A DNA stretch of 64,000 nucleotides from NCBI GenBank assembly GCA_001464835.1, contig LNDS01000015.1, positions 62,001 to 126,000 on the forward strand. The letters run 5' to 3'. The DNA comes from Rhizobiales bacterium Ga0077525. GTDB lineage: Bacteria; Pseudomonadota; Alphaproteobacteria; Rhizobiales; Xanthobacteraceae. This document shows positions 35,772 through 43,799 of the stretch, one piece after another. The notes under the pieces were generated by a model that was not told the origin of the DNA, searched no databases, and saw nothing but the letters and a program-made list of their open reading frames with translations. The position numbers and the translations under genes are program-made. Position 1 is the stretch's first letter; every line of letters starts with the position of its first letter.

Positions 35772-36121
35772 GGCCGCGCTCCGGTCAGCGTTTCGGGCTC
35801 GAAGACGATGGAACCCAAGTCTGCGTTGGCGGCGGCGGTAAAGCGTCCATCGAGATGATCGAAGCGGCGGTCCAGCCCGGCGATGCCGACATAGAAACCA
35901 AGCACGGCGCAAGCGGCCAGCGCGGCGACGCGCGGCCAGGCCGGCGCGAACTGCCAGTCGAGCAGCACCGCCGGCAGCCGCCACAGCGGTATTTTCTGAC
36001 GCGGCAGCGGGCCGCCAAGGCGCGCCAGCACGCGATCGACCGCGGCCGGGTCCGCAGGCTGCGCCTGCATCGTGCGCTTGAGCGCGGCGTCGAGTTGTTC
36101 CGGAAATTGCTGGTTTGTCAT
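35768..36121 (-). CDS. Small single-span membrane protein, candidate anti-sigma factor
   Basis: A 117-residue protein lacking a recognisable family signature. It has an N-terminal soluble part (MTNQQFPEQLDAALKRTMQA), one probable span at about 65-83 (RVAALAACAVLGFYVGIAGL) and a short external tail. It lacks the HxxxCxxC zinc anti-sigma motif. It starts immediately after the sigma factor stop (TAAATG), and precedes the sensor-like gene with an ATGA overlap. That position, and a cytoplasmic domain plus one span, suggest an anti-sigma factor; this is inference. Confidence 0.6.
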   Translation of the reverse strand: MTNQQFPEQLDAALKRTMQAQPADPAAVDRVLARLGGPLPRQKIPLWRLPAVLLDWQFAPAWPRVAALAACAVLGFYVGIAGLDRRFDHLDGRFTAAANADLGSIVFEPETLTGARP

Positions 36122-36667
36122 TTAGCCGTCCTCCTCACCCGTACTGTCGAGTGCCCGCCGCAGGTTCTGCTTCGCCCGCACCAATAATGTCTCCACCGCC
36201 GACACCGTCGTGTCGAGAATTTCCGCCACTTGCGCGTTGCTCATACCGTCACCGTAAGTCAGCACGATGGCGGCGCGCTGCCGAGCCGGCAGTTCCGCCG
36301 TTGCCTTGGCGACAAGCCGGTCGCGCTCGCTTTGCTCGGCCTGCTCGGCGGCATCCGGCGCCGGATCGACGATCTCGCCGGCGGCTTCCAGTTCAACCCA
36401 GGGCGCCCGCCGTTTGCGGTCGAGACAAAGGTTGACCACGATCCGTGTGAGCCAGGTGCGGAATGCCGCCAAAGGCTGCCACCGCGGGGCGTGGGTCCAG
36501 ACCCGTAGCATGGCTTCCTGCACGGCGTCCTCGGCGTCCGCGGCATTGCCGAGAATGCGGCGGGCGAGCCCCAGCATGGCCGGGACATGACGGCGGGACA
36601 GGTTTCGGTAGGCCGCTTCGTCGCCGCGCGCGACGCGGGCCATAAGCGCTTCGTCGCTGTCATCCAT
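36122..36667 (-). CDS. ECF-type RNA polymerase sigma factor
   Basis: A 181-residue group 4 sigma factor. Region 2 spans about residues 10-75 (with NAADAEDAVQEAMLRVW, core binding and -10 recognition, and FRTWLTRIVVNLCLDRKRR), and region 4 about 118-170 (LPARQRAAIVLTYGDGMSNA, then STVSAVETLLVRAKQNL-like helix for -35 binding). It is the first gene of the run leading to the RND pump. The upstream gap 36668-36810 holds a 7-base inverted repeat. Such sigma factors normally direct their own operon. Confidence 0.9.
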   Translation of the reverse strand: MDDSDEALMARVARGDEAAYRNLSRRHVPAMLGLARRILGNAADAEDAVQEAMLRVWTHAPRWQPLAAFRTWLTRIVVNLCLDRKRRAPWVELEAAGEIVDPAPDAAEQAEQSERDRLVAKATAELPARQRAAIVLTYGDGMSNAQVAEILDTTVSAVETLLVRAKQNLRRALDSTGEEDG

Positions 36668-36698
36668 GTCGCGTGCGCAACCGCCATCGAGAAAACCG

Positions 36699-36730
36699 GT
36701 TCATTCTAGTGATGGGCCTATCCAATGAAC
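36699..36730. promoter_or_regulatory. Inverted repeat upstream of the sigma factor gene
   Basis: GTTCATT (36699-36705) and AATGAAC (36724-36730) are perfect inverted arms with an 18-base spacer, 32 bases upstream of the sigma start on the minus strand. It could be an operator or part of an ECF promoter, but no clean -35/-10 pair is evident. Low confidence. Confidence 0.25.
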
Positions 36731-36810
36731 GGGTGGATGGTGAAAAACCTGTGCGGGCAAAACAGTGGGGAGAGGGGATAAATCCGCTGTCATTTTCGTA
36801 AGCTATTGAT

Positions 36811-37755
36811 CTACCTTGGATTTGCAACCCTGGCCTGACCGGCAAGCTCCAAACCCTTAACCAGACGAGTGATCGCGCGGCAATTCGGCACCGCAATTCC
36901 GAGCCGGTCGCCCTCGCGGACGATAAAGCCGGTCAGTTCGTCGATTTCGGTCGGCGCCCCCCGGGCGATGTCCAGCGCCATCGAGCCGGCATGCTTGGAC
37001 AGCGGCACTTCGCCGGCGCGGATTTTGGCGACAAATTCCATCGGCGGGAAGGCAAAGGTGCCGCCCAAGACCTGAACCACGGTCATGACCTCGGCCGCCA
37101 TGTCGTCAATCAGGTCGCGCATTTCCGGCACGTTATGGCGGGCGGGGTTGTCGCCCATCATCAGTGCGCCCAATGGGTTCATGACGCAGTTGAAGACGAA
37201 TTTCGACCACACCGCGCCCATTGGATCTGCAACGATTTCGGCTGCCATGCCGGCGTTATTGAGCGCCTCGCCGAGGTGGACGATGTCCTGGACGTGTCCA
37301 CGTACCGGGCCCAGCCAGGTCTTGCCCTCGATCAGGTTCTCGACCACGCCGGGCTCGACATAGCGTCCGGCATTCATGGTCGCGCCGCGCGCGACGATGA
37401 CATCGGGGACGTCCAGCAGGACTTCGGCATTGCCCATGCCGTTCTGCAAGGTGACCAGCACCGGACTGCCGGTCAGCGCCGGACGCAGTTGTTCGAGCAC
37501 CGCGGCGGTGGCTTTCGACTTGATGAGAAACAATATCGCGTCGAACGGCTTGTCGCGCAGGTCTTCGACATTGGCGGTGATGGCGAAACGCGCCACGCGC
37601 GGGCTTTTGCCGGTGACGCGCAAGCCGTCGCGCATGATCGCGGCGACGTGTTCGGCATTGGCGTCGAGCGCCGTGACTTCCGCGATCTTTGTCAGTGCCG
37701 AGGCGAAGAGTCCACCCATGGCGCCGCAGCCGACGACAAGAATGCGCGCCGGCAT
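36811..37755 (-). CDS. 2-Dehydropantoate 2-reductase family protein (PanE/ApbA)
   Basis: A 314-residue NADPH-dependent ketoacid reductase of the PanE family. The nucleotide motif is VVGCGAMGG (residues 8-15), and the central KFVFNCVMNPLGALM carries the family lysine. True PanE makes pantoate for CoA; many paralogues in soil bacteria act in other ketoacid pathways, and the gene here lies next to a flavin monooxygenase gene rather than panB or panC. It starts three bases after that gene's stop and is the last of a two-gene unit. Confidence 0.8.
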   Translation of the reverse strand: MPARILVVGCGAMGGLFASALTKIAEVTALDANAEHVAAIMRDGLRVTGKSPRVARFAITANVEDLRDKPFDAILFLIKSKATAAVLEQLRPALTGSPVLVTLQNGMGNAEVLLDVPDVIVARGATMNAGRYVEPGVVENLIEGKTWLGPVRGHVQDIVHLGEALNNAGMAAEIVADPMGAVWSKFVFNCVMNPLGALMMGDNPARHNVPEMRDLIDDMAAEVMTVVQVLGGTFAFPPMEFVAKIRAGEVPLSKHAGSMALDIARGAPTEIDELTGFIVREGDRLGIAVPNCRAITRLVKGLELAGQARVANPR

Positions 37756-37758
37756 TCG

Positions 37759-38994
37759 CTACCGCGCTCCTACATCGGCCAGCGCAAATCCGGCAATGCG
37801 CTTGTAATTGTCGGACAGCGCCCGCAATTCGTCCTGGCTGATGTAGCGATCGAGATTGTCGAACGGTCTGTCGCCGACCAGTTCCTCGACCTTGATATTG
37901 ATGAAGTCCGGCGGCGTCGAACGGTTGGTCTCGACCACTTTCGCCGCGACCTGCGCGCGCGCATTCTCATAGGCCTTCAGCGCATCGCGCGGATCGCTGG
38001 CATTGCGCAGGCAATCGGCCAAGGTGCGGGCGTCGATCGCCGCTTGCGCCGCGCCGTTCGAGCCGCGCGGATACATCGGATGGGCGGCGTCGCCCGCCAA
38101 GGTGACGCGGCCGAAGGTCCATTTGGCGATCGGGTCCTTGTCGACCATCGGATATTCCAGGATCTGGTCGGCGTCGCGGATCATCTGCGCCACGTCGAGC
38201 CAGTCGAAGCGCCAGTCCTCGTAGATAGAATAGAAGTCGGCAAGATCGCCCGGTCTGTTCCAGTCGTTCTGCACCTCGGTGTCGCGCTTGATCTCGGCCA
38301 TCCAGTTGATGAGCTGGTTGCCGTCGCCGTCGATATTATCGACGATCGGATAGATCACCATCTTGCCGGTGTTGATCGAGCCGACCCGCATATAAGTGCG
38401 GCCGCCATTGATCGGCTTGCGCCGCGTCACGCCGCGCCAGGTGTTGATGCCGGAGAAGGCGACCTTGTCGTCGGGATAGAACTGCTTGCGGATGGCCGAG
38501 TTGATGCCCTCGCAGTCGATCACGACGTCGGCGCGCACATCGTCGCGCGTCTCGCCGGTGCTGGAGCGCTTGAAGTGGACGGTGGCGCCGTCCTCGTCCT
38601 GTTCGACGCCTGTGCACTCGCAGTCGGTCACGATTGCGTCGGCGCCGAGCGTCTTCTTCACCGCGTCGTACAAAATGACATGCAATTTGCCGCGATGAAT
38701 GCCGACTTCCGGATACTGGTAGCCGGCGAACTTGCCGCGGTCCTCGCGGTAGATGAGCTGTCCGAAGCGGTTGTAGAAATGGCTCTCGCGGTTTTCGATG
38801 CCGGCGGCGAGCAATGGCTCGCCCAGGCCCAGCGCGGAAAATTCGCGCATCGCATGCGGCAGGAGGGTGATGCCGACGCCGAGCGGCTTGATTTCCGGCG
38901 CTCGTTCATAAACACGGGCGGCAATGCCGCGCTTGTGCAGATTGAGCGCCAGCGACAGTCCGCAAATCCCCCCGCCGACAATGGCTACTTTCAT
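37759..38994 (-). CDS. FAD-dependent monooxygenase (aromatic hydroxylase family, PhzS/salicylate hydroxylase-like)
   Basis: A 411-residue class A flavoprotein monooxygenase. GGGICG is at residues 7-12, a DG-like motif VIDCEGINSAIRK in the middle and the second FAD block LAGDAAHPMYPRGSNGAAQA near residue 300, as in PhzS and salicylate hydroxylase relatives. It would hydroxylate an aromatic ring using NAD(P)H and O2. It is followed by the PanE-like gene with a three-base gap. Substrate unknown; the region 38995-39232 upstream holds its promoter and that of the divergent L,D-transpeptidase gene. Confidence 0.85.
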   Translation of the reverse strand: MKVAIVGGGICGLSLALNLHKRGIAARVYERAPEIKPLGVGITLLPHAMREFSALGLGEPLLAAGIENRESHFYNRFGQLIYREDRGKFAGYQYPEVGIHRGKLHVILYDAVKKTLGADAIVTDCECTGVEQDEDGATVHFKRSSTGETRDDVRADVVIDCEGINSAIRKQFYPDDKVAFSGINTWRGVTRRKPINGGRTYMRVGSINTGKMVIYPIVDNIDGDGNQLINWMAEIKRDTEVQNDWNRPGDLADFYSIYEDWRFDWLDVAQMIRDADQILEYPMVDKDPIAKWTFGRVTLAGDAAHPMYPRGSNGAAQAAIDARTLADCLRNASDPRDALKAYENARAQVAAKVVETNRSTPPDFINIKVEELVGDRPFDNLDRYISQDELRALSDNYKRIAGFALADVGAR

Positions 38995-39232
38995 TTTCTT
39001 CTTCCTTTTTCGCCTCCACGCGGTGCGAATGGACGAAATCGGTTCGCCCCTGTCAATCGCGGGTAAAAGCCTTTAGCCGGCCGGGAGAAGTAAAATTCGG
39101 CGGCAAATCGGGCCGTCTTCCCGGAATCAAGAAATCGAGATAGCCCTATTATTGTCTTGAATGCGCCTTCATCCCGAGGCACTGAAAGGCTGGATTTTGC
39201 GGCTTTTTGCCGCCGATTTTCGAAGGTGAGTA

Positions 39233-40300
39233 ATGATTCGACCCCTCGGTTTTTCGCTGCTGGCACTTCCCCTCCTGACAGCCCTGTCGGTTGGCGCCTC
39301 GGCCCAGACGCGCGACGCCGCGCCCGCCCGCTCGGCGCCGATGCAGGGACTGATGGGCCTGTTCCAGCAGGAAGCCCAGGCGCAGCAGCTCAATTCGCGT
39401 GACGTCGAGTCGGAAGGCCTGCCGCCTCCCGGCCTGGCGCCGCAAAACGGCCAGCAGCCGCAGTTCGGCAACCAGACCGGCCACCAGTTCGGCGATCAGC
39501 CGCGCACGCAGTTCGCGCCGAATGAAGCGATACGGCCTCCTGCCGGGATCGGCACGGGGCCGTCGCAGGCGCCGAACCAGATTCCTCCCCAGGCGAACGC
39601 GCCGGCCTCCGGTCAGCCGCCGGCTGGGACCGTCATGTCATTGCCCGCCGATGAGCAGCCCGAACAAGGGCAGCCCAAGGAACTGCCGGCCCATCTGAAG
39701 AAGCAACTGGTGGACTACACGACCAAGGAGCCCGTGGGCACCATTATTGTCGATACTGCCAACACGCATCTTTATCTGGTGCTGGGCGGCGGCAAGGCGC
39801 TGCGCTACGGCGTGCGCGTGGGCCGGGACGGTTTCACCTGGAGCGGCACCGAACGCATCTCCCGCATGAGGGAATGGCCGGATTGGCATCCGCCGGCTGA
39901 AATGATCGAGCGCCAGCCCTATCTGCCGCGCTTCATGGCGGGCGGCAACGGCAACCCGCTCGGCGCGCGCGCGATGTATCTTGGCAATACGTTGTACCGC
40001 ATTCACGGAACCAATCAGCCATCGACGATCGGCTCCTACGTGTCGTCAGGCTGCGTCGGCATGCTGAACGAAGACGTCGAAGACCTGTTCAGCCGCGTCC
40101 AGGTCGGCACCCGCGTCGTGGTGCTGCCCGGCCGTGCGCCGGACGCGCTCGCCAATGCGGGCCCGCCGCCGCCGGCCAACCCGATGGCGCCGCCGTCGCA
40201 GGTGCGGTCGCCGGCGCCCGCCGGCGCCGCCCCGGCCAGTATAGCGCCTGCCAACAACCAGGGCGGCATTGCCGGCAGCGCCTTGCCGCCGGCGCGCTGA
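39233..40300 (+). CDS. L,D-transpeptidase (YkuD family) with a Pro/Gln-rich linker
   Basis: A 355-residue exported cell-wall enzyme. The signal peptide ends ASA near residue 24. Residues 25-150 are a Pro-, Gln- and Ala-rich linker, then the YkuD domain runs about 160-300 with His 258 (YRIHGTNQP) and catalytic Cys 274 (SSGCVGML). Such enzymes form 3-3 cross-links or attach proteins to peptidoglycan. The tail after 300 is again Pro/Ala-rich, which suggests a tether or a wall-binding segment. AAGGTGAG lies two bases before ATG 39233. A strong terminator follows. Confidence 0.9.
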   Translation: MIRPLGFSLLALPLLTALSVGASAQTRDAAPARSAPMQGLMGLFQQEAQAQQLNSRDVESEGLPPPGLAPQNGQQPQFGNQTGHQFGDQPRTQFAPNEAIRPPAGIGTGPSQAPNQIPPQANAPASGQPPAGTVMSLPADEQPEQGQPKELPAHLKKQLVDYTTKEPVGTIIVDTANTHLYLVLGGGKALRYGVRVGRDGFTWSGTERISRMREWPDWHPPAEMIERQPYLPRFMAGGNGNPLGARAMYLGNTLYRIHGTNQPSTIGSYVSSGCVGMLNEDVEDLFSRVQVGTRVVVLPGRAPDALANAGPPPPANPMAPPSQVRSPAPAGAAPASIAPANNQGGIAGSALPPAR

Positions 40301-40318
40301 CATCGCCGCTTTCCTTGA

Positions 40319-40351
40319 AAAGCCCGCCGGCTTTCCGCCGGCGGGCTTTTT
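40319..40351 (+). terminator. Rho-independent terminator after the L,D-transpeptidase gene
   Basis: AAAGCCCGCCGGC (40319-40331) and GCCGGCGGGCTTT (40337-40349) pair perfectly over 13 bases around a TTTCC loop and run into TTTTT. This is the only clear intrinsic terminator in the window. Confidence 0.93.
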
Positions 40352-40466
40352 CGTGTGGGACGTGCTAATTCTCACATGCTGAGAATTAGGCTTGGTACTT
40401 TTGACGCCCCCGCGCTGACGTGGTTTGCATTGTCGAGCCCGCAAATGGGCCGCCAGAGAGCAAACC

Positions 40467-41315
40467 ATGACTGTCGCAATGTCCGCCGTCGCCGCCGCCG
40501 CCTATCTGCACCATATGGAATTGACCAGCGCCGACCCAGTGCGGCTCGCCGAATACTATGACCGTGTCATGCAGATGCGCGCCGAAAAGCTCGACGCCGA
40601 TCGCTGGATCTGCCGCGGCGCCGACCGCACGCTGCTGATTTCGAAAGGCCGCGACAAGACTCTGGGCTTTGCGGCTTTCGCCTGCCGCGACGCCGAGGCG
40701 CTCGCCGGCCTGCGGCTGTATATTCAAGGACAGAACGGCGTTATCGAAAAGTCGCCGTCGCCGCTGTTTGACGACCGGGCCTTTGCCGTGCGCGATCCGG
40801 AGGGCAACGCCATTGTCTTCGGCGTGGCGAAGACACCGGCCGGGGCGCCGTCGCGCGACATTCGCGGGCCCTTGCAGCACATCACTTTCGGCAGCACCGA
40901 TCTCGAGCCCATGGAAAAATTCTACGCCGGCACGCTCGGCATGACGCTTTCCGACCGCGTCAAGGACGAGAACGGCCGCATGACCACTTGTTTTGTGCGC
41001 TCGACGCATGAGCATCACACCGTCGGCATGTTCTTGAAGCCGGAGGCCGGGCTCGATCACCACAGCTATGAGGCCGGGGAATGGACGACGATCCGTGACT
41101 GGGGCGATCATCTCGGCGCCCTGCACGAGCCGATCGTCTGGGGTCCTGGCCGACATGGCCCCGGCAACAATCTTTTTATCTTCATCAAGGATCCGGACGG
41201 CAACATGATCGAGATTTCCGCCGAGATCGAATATGTCCGCGACCGGCCGGTGAAGGAATGGAAACACGAGCCCTACACGCTGAACTCGTGGGGCCCGGCG
41301 ATCATGCGCATCTGA
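40467..41315 (+). CDS. Extradiol ring-cleavage dioxygenase (VOC superfamily, BphC-like)
   Basis: A 282-residue type I extradiol dioxygenase with two VOC modules. The C-terminal half holds the non-haem Fe(II) triad: His 138 in GPLQHITF, His 198 in LDHHSYE and Glu 249 in MIEISAE, with the active-site segment DLEPMEKFYAGTLGM. It would cleave a catechol-like ring meta to the hydroxyls. It is followed by an IclR regulator and an MhpA-like hydroxylase, a usual set for aromatic degradation, though no hydrolase or aldolase of the meta pathway is present here. ATG 40467 was chosen; the longer frame has no ribosome site. Confidence 0.85.
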   Translation: MTVAMSAVAAAAYLHHMELTSADPVRLAEYYDRVMQMRAEKLDADRWICRGADRTLLISKGRDKTLGFAAFACRDAEALAGLRLYIQGQNGVIEKSPSPLFDDRAFAVRDPEGNAIVFGVAKTPAGAPSRDIRGPLQHITFGSTDLEPMEKFYAGTLGMTLSDRVKDENGRMTTCFVRSTHEHHTVGMFLKPEAGLDHHSYEAGEWTTIRDWGDHLGALHEPIVWGPGRHGPGNNLFIFIKDPDGNMIEISAEIEYVRDRPVKEWKHEPYTLNSWGPAIMRI

Positions 41316-41320
41316 CGGCG

Positions 41321-42151
41321 ATGACGAACGACGGCGGCAAGCGAGACCCAAGCGCCAAGCGCGACAAAAGCGCCAAACGCGGTCTGACCAGCGCCGAAAA
41401 GGTGCTCGGCGTGTTGTCGCTGTTCAGCACTGAGCGGCCGGTTTGGTCGCCCGAACGCGCGGCAGTCCGCATGCGTGTGTCGCTGGCGACCGGCTACCGT
41501 TACTTCAACACGCTGGTCGCTGCTGGCATGCTGGAAAAGCTCAACCGCAATCGCTACGTGCTCGGCCCCGCCATCGTCGAACTCGACCGCAAGGTGCGCG
41601 CCGCCGATCCGGTGCTGAAGCTGGCGCAGCCGGTGATGGAGCGCCTGCTGCGCCGACTGCGCGAACCGGCGGCGATCCTGTTGTGCCGCTACTACCGGCA
41701 AAAGGTGATGTGCATTCATCAGGAAACCAATCGCGGCGGCGAGCCCGTCAGTTCCTACGAGCGCGGCACGCTGCGGCCGATGTTTCGCGGCGCGACCTCA
41801 AAGGTGATCCTGGCGTATCTGCCGCCGCGCACGATTGTCGATTTGTGGCGCGATCACCGCCGCGAAATCGTCGCCGCGGGCATGGGCCCTGGCTTTGAGG
41901 ACTTTAAGGCGGCGTTGCGGGCGCTGCGCCGCGAGCCGGTCAATGTCAGTTCCAGCGAAGTCGATGCCGGCCGTACCGGCATCGCCGCGGCAATCTTCGA
42001 CGCCAGCGGCCGCGTCAATGGCAGCCTGAGCATTGTCTTGCTGTCACCGCCGGCCAATAAACGCGCGGTGGCGCGGCTGACCATGGCCGTGCAAGCGGCG
42101 GCGCGAGAGATCGAGCGCGGCCGTGGTATGGCGCCGACGAAAGCAGGGTGA
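41321..42151 (+). CDS. IclR-family transcriptional regulator
   Basis: A 276-residue IclR-type regulator. The N-terminal winged helix covers about residues 22-82 (SAEKVLGVLSLF through ATGYRYFNTLVAAGMLE), and the effector-binding domain about 90-265 with DAGRTGIAAAIFDASG. Members control aromatic-acid catabolism or glyoxylate metabolism by binding a pathway intermediate. It lies five bases after the dioxygenase stop and four before the hydroxylase start, so it is co-transcribed with what it probably regulates. Confidence 0.88.
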   Translation: MTNDGGKRDPSAKRDKSAKRGLTSAEKVLGVLSLFSTERPVWSPERAAVRMRVSLATGYRYFNTLVAAGMLEKLNRNRYVLGPAIVELDRKVRAADPVLKLAQPVMERLLRRLREPAAILLCRYYRQKVMCIHQETNRGGEPVSSYERGTLRPMFRGATSKVILAYLPPRTIVDLWRDHRREIVAAGMGPGFEDFKAALRALRREPVNVSSSEVDAGRTGIAAAIFDASGRVNGSLSIVLLSPPANKRAVARLTMAVQAAAREIERGRGMAPTKAG

Positions 42152-42155
42152 AGAC

Positions 42156-43721
42156 GTGACGTTGCATGTTCCCATCGTCATCGTTGGCGCCGGTCCGACC
42201 GGACTGACGCTCGCCAATCTGCTTGGTGTGCTCGGCGTTGAGACTTTGCTGCTCGAGCGCAATGCCGCCACGGTGCAGGAACCGCGCGCGGTCTCGATCG
42301 ACGACGAGAGCCTGCGCACCATGCAGGCCGTCGGTATCGTCGCCGACGTGATGTCACAGACCGTGACCGGCTACGGGTCGCATTATTTCTCGGCCTCGGG
42401 CCGTTGCTTTGCCAAGGTGCAGCCGACCGAACAGCCGTTCGGCTTTCCGCGCCGCAATGCGTTTCGCCAGCCAGTGCTGGAGCGGCAATTGCGCGACGCG
42501 CTGGCGCGCTTTCCTCATGTCACCGCGAAGTTTCAGCATGAGGTGACATCGTTCGAGCAGGGCGCCGCCGGAGTGACGCTGACCGTGACCGATGCCGACG
42601 GCAATGACTATACGCAGACCTGCGATTATCTGGTCGCCTGCGACGGCGCCTCGAGCGGCATGCGCCGCCAACTCGGCATCAAGATGGCCGGATCGACCTT
42701 CAACGAGCGCTGGCTGATCCTCGATCTGGAGAATTCGCCGAGCGCCTCGCCGCATACGAAGGTGTTTTCCAATCCGGCGCGGCCTTGCATCGCGTTGCCC
42801 GGACCGAACCTGACGCGGCGTTATGAGTTCATGCTGCATCCGCACGAGCGCGATGAGGCCATGCTGGCGCCCGAGACAGTGCAGCATCTCATGGACACGC
42901 ACGAGGCCGCGCCGCAGAGCGTCCTGGTGCGCAAGGTGGTCTATACGTTCCACGCCCGCATTGCCGACCGCTGGAAACACGGCCGGGTGATGCTCGCTGG
43001 CGATGCCGCGCATCTGACGCCGCCTTTCGCCGGGCAGGGCATGAACTCCGGCCTGCGCGACGCCAACAATCTGGCATGGAAGCTCGCCGCCGTGAGCAAA
43101 GGTCAACTCGGCCCCGGCTTGCTCGATAGCTACGAAAGTGAGCGCCGCGATCACGCCTGGGCGATGATCCGGTTCGCGCTCAATATGGGGAAGATCATCG
43201 GGCCTAAGAGCCGGCTGATGGCGTTCGCCATCCAGATGTTGTTCCGCGTGCTCGATTATTTCCCGGCAGCGCGGGATTATGTCGCGCAGATGAAATTCAA
43301 GCCGCCGCCGCACCTTGGCGTGGGCTTCCTGGTGCCGGGCGGCGTTGACGATAAACACACTTTGGTCGGGCGGCTGTTTCCGCAGCCAAAGGTTCAAGCC
43401 GGCGGCCGCGAGGTGTTGCTCGATGAGATGCTCGGTGGCGGCTTTGCAATTCTGGTGCGCTCGCCGCGGGTTGACGAAGCGCTGCGTGCGCTGTCTACGG
43501 CGCCGTGGAATCAATTGGGCGCGCGCATTGTCGTCATGGGCCGCGATGCCGTCGAAGTTGGACCGGCCAACCCGCGCCTGGCGCTATACACCGACCACGT
43601 TATCCTGTTGCGCCCGGACCGCTATGTCGCGGCCTGTGTGAAGGTCGATGAGCTGGCGCAGGGCGGGAAAGCAATAGCAGCACTCGTCCGACAGACCCAC
43701 ACTCCGTTCGTTCCCGCGTAA
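42156..43721 (+). CDS. FAD-dependent aromatic hydroxylase, MhpA-like
   Basis: A 521-residue class A flavin monooxygenase in the MhpA (3-(3-hydroxyphenyl)propionate hydroxylase) subgroup. GAGPTG is at residues 11-16, the DG motif is VACDGASSGMRRQL, and the second FAD site is MLAGDAAHLTPPFAGQGMN. With the adjacent extradiol dioxygenase it would make, then cleave, a catechol-type ring. The start is GTG 42156 (AGGG eight bases upstream). Its last codons, VPA and the stop, lie inside the family B repeat at 43706-43794, so the repeat has overwritten the original C-terminus. Confidence 0.85.
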   Translation: MTLHVPIVIVGAGPTGLTLANLLGVLGVETLLLERNAATVQEPRAVSIDDESLRTMQAVGIVADVMSQTVTGYGSHYFSASGRCFAKVQPTEQPFGFPRRNAFRQPVLERQLRDALARFPHVTAKFQHEVTSFEQGAAGVTLTVTDADGNDYTQTCDYLVACDGASSGMRRQLGIKMAGSTFNERWLILDLENSPSASPHTKVFSNPARPCIALPGPNLTRRYEFMLHPHERDEAMLAPETVQHLMDTHEAAPQSVLVRKVVYTFHARIADRWKHGRVMLAGDAAHLTPPFAGQGMNSGLRDANNLAWKLAAVSKGQLGPGLLDSYESERRDHAWAMIRFALNMGKIIGPKSRLMAFAIQMLFRVLDYFPAARDYVAQMKFKPPPHLGVGFLVPGGVDDKHTLVGRLFPQPKVQAGGREVLLDEMLGGGFAILVRSPRVDEALRALSTAPWNQLGARIVVMGRDAVEVGPANPRLALYTDHVILLRPDRYVAACVKVDELAQGGKAIAALVRQTHTPFVPA

Positions 43722-43794
43722 GCGGGAACCCAGAGTTACAACCGAGAGCTTTTGCCGGGGCCGCTGGGTCCCCGCTTTCGCGGGGACGAACGGA
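43706..43794. repeat. Palindromic intergenic repeat (family B), copy 2
   Basis: CGTTCCCGCGTAAGCGGGAACCCAG at the left (arms TTCCCGC and GCGGGAA) is answered at the right by CTGGGTCCCCGCTTTCGCGGGGACG, written here in arms CCCCGC and GCGGGG. It begins inside the end of the hydroxylase gene and ends six bases before the luciferase-family gene. Confidence 0.8.
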
Positions 43795-43799
43795 CAAAT

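Noticed and set aside
36991..39066. A 691-codon open frame on the plus strand over the PanE-like and monooxygenase genes
   Set aside because: It lies opposite two conserved genes and has no recognisable motif.
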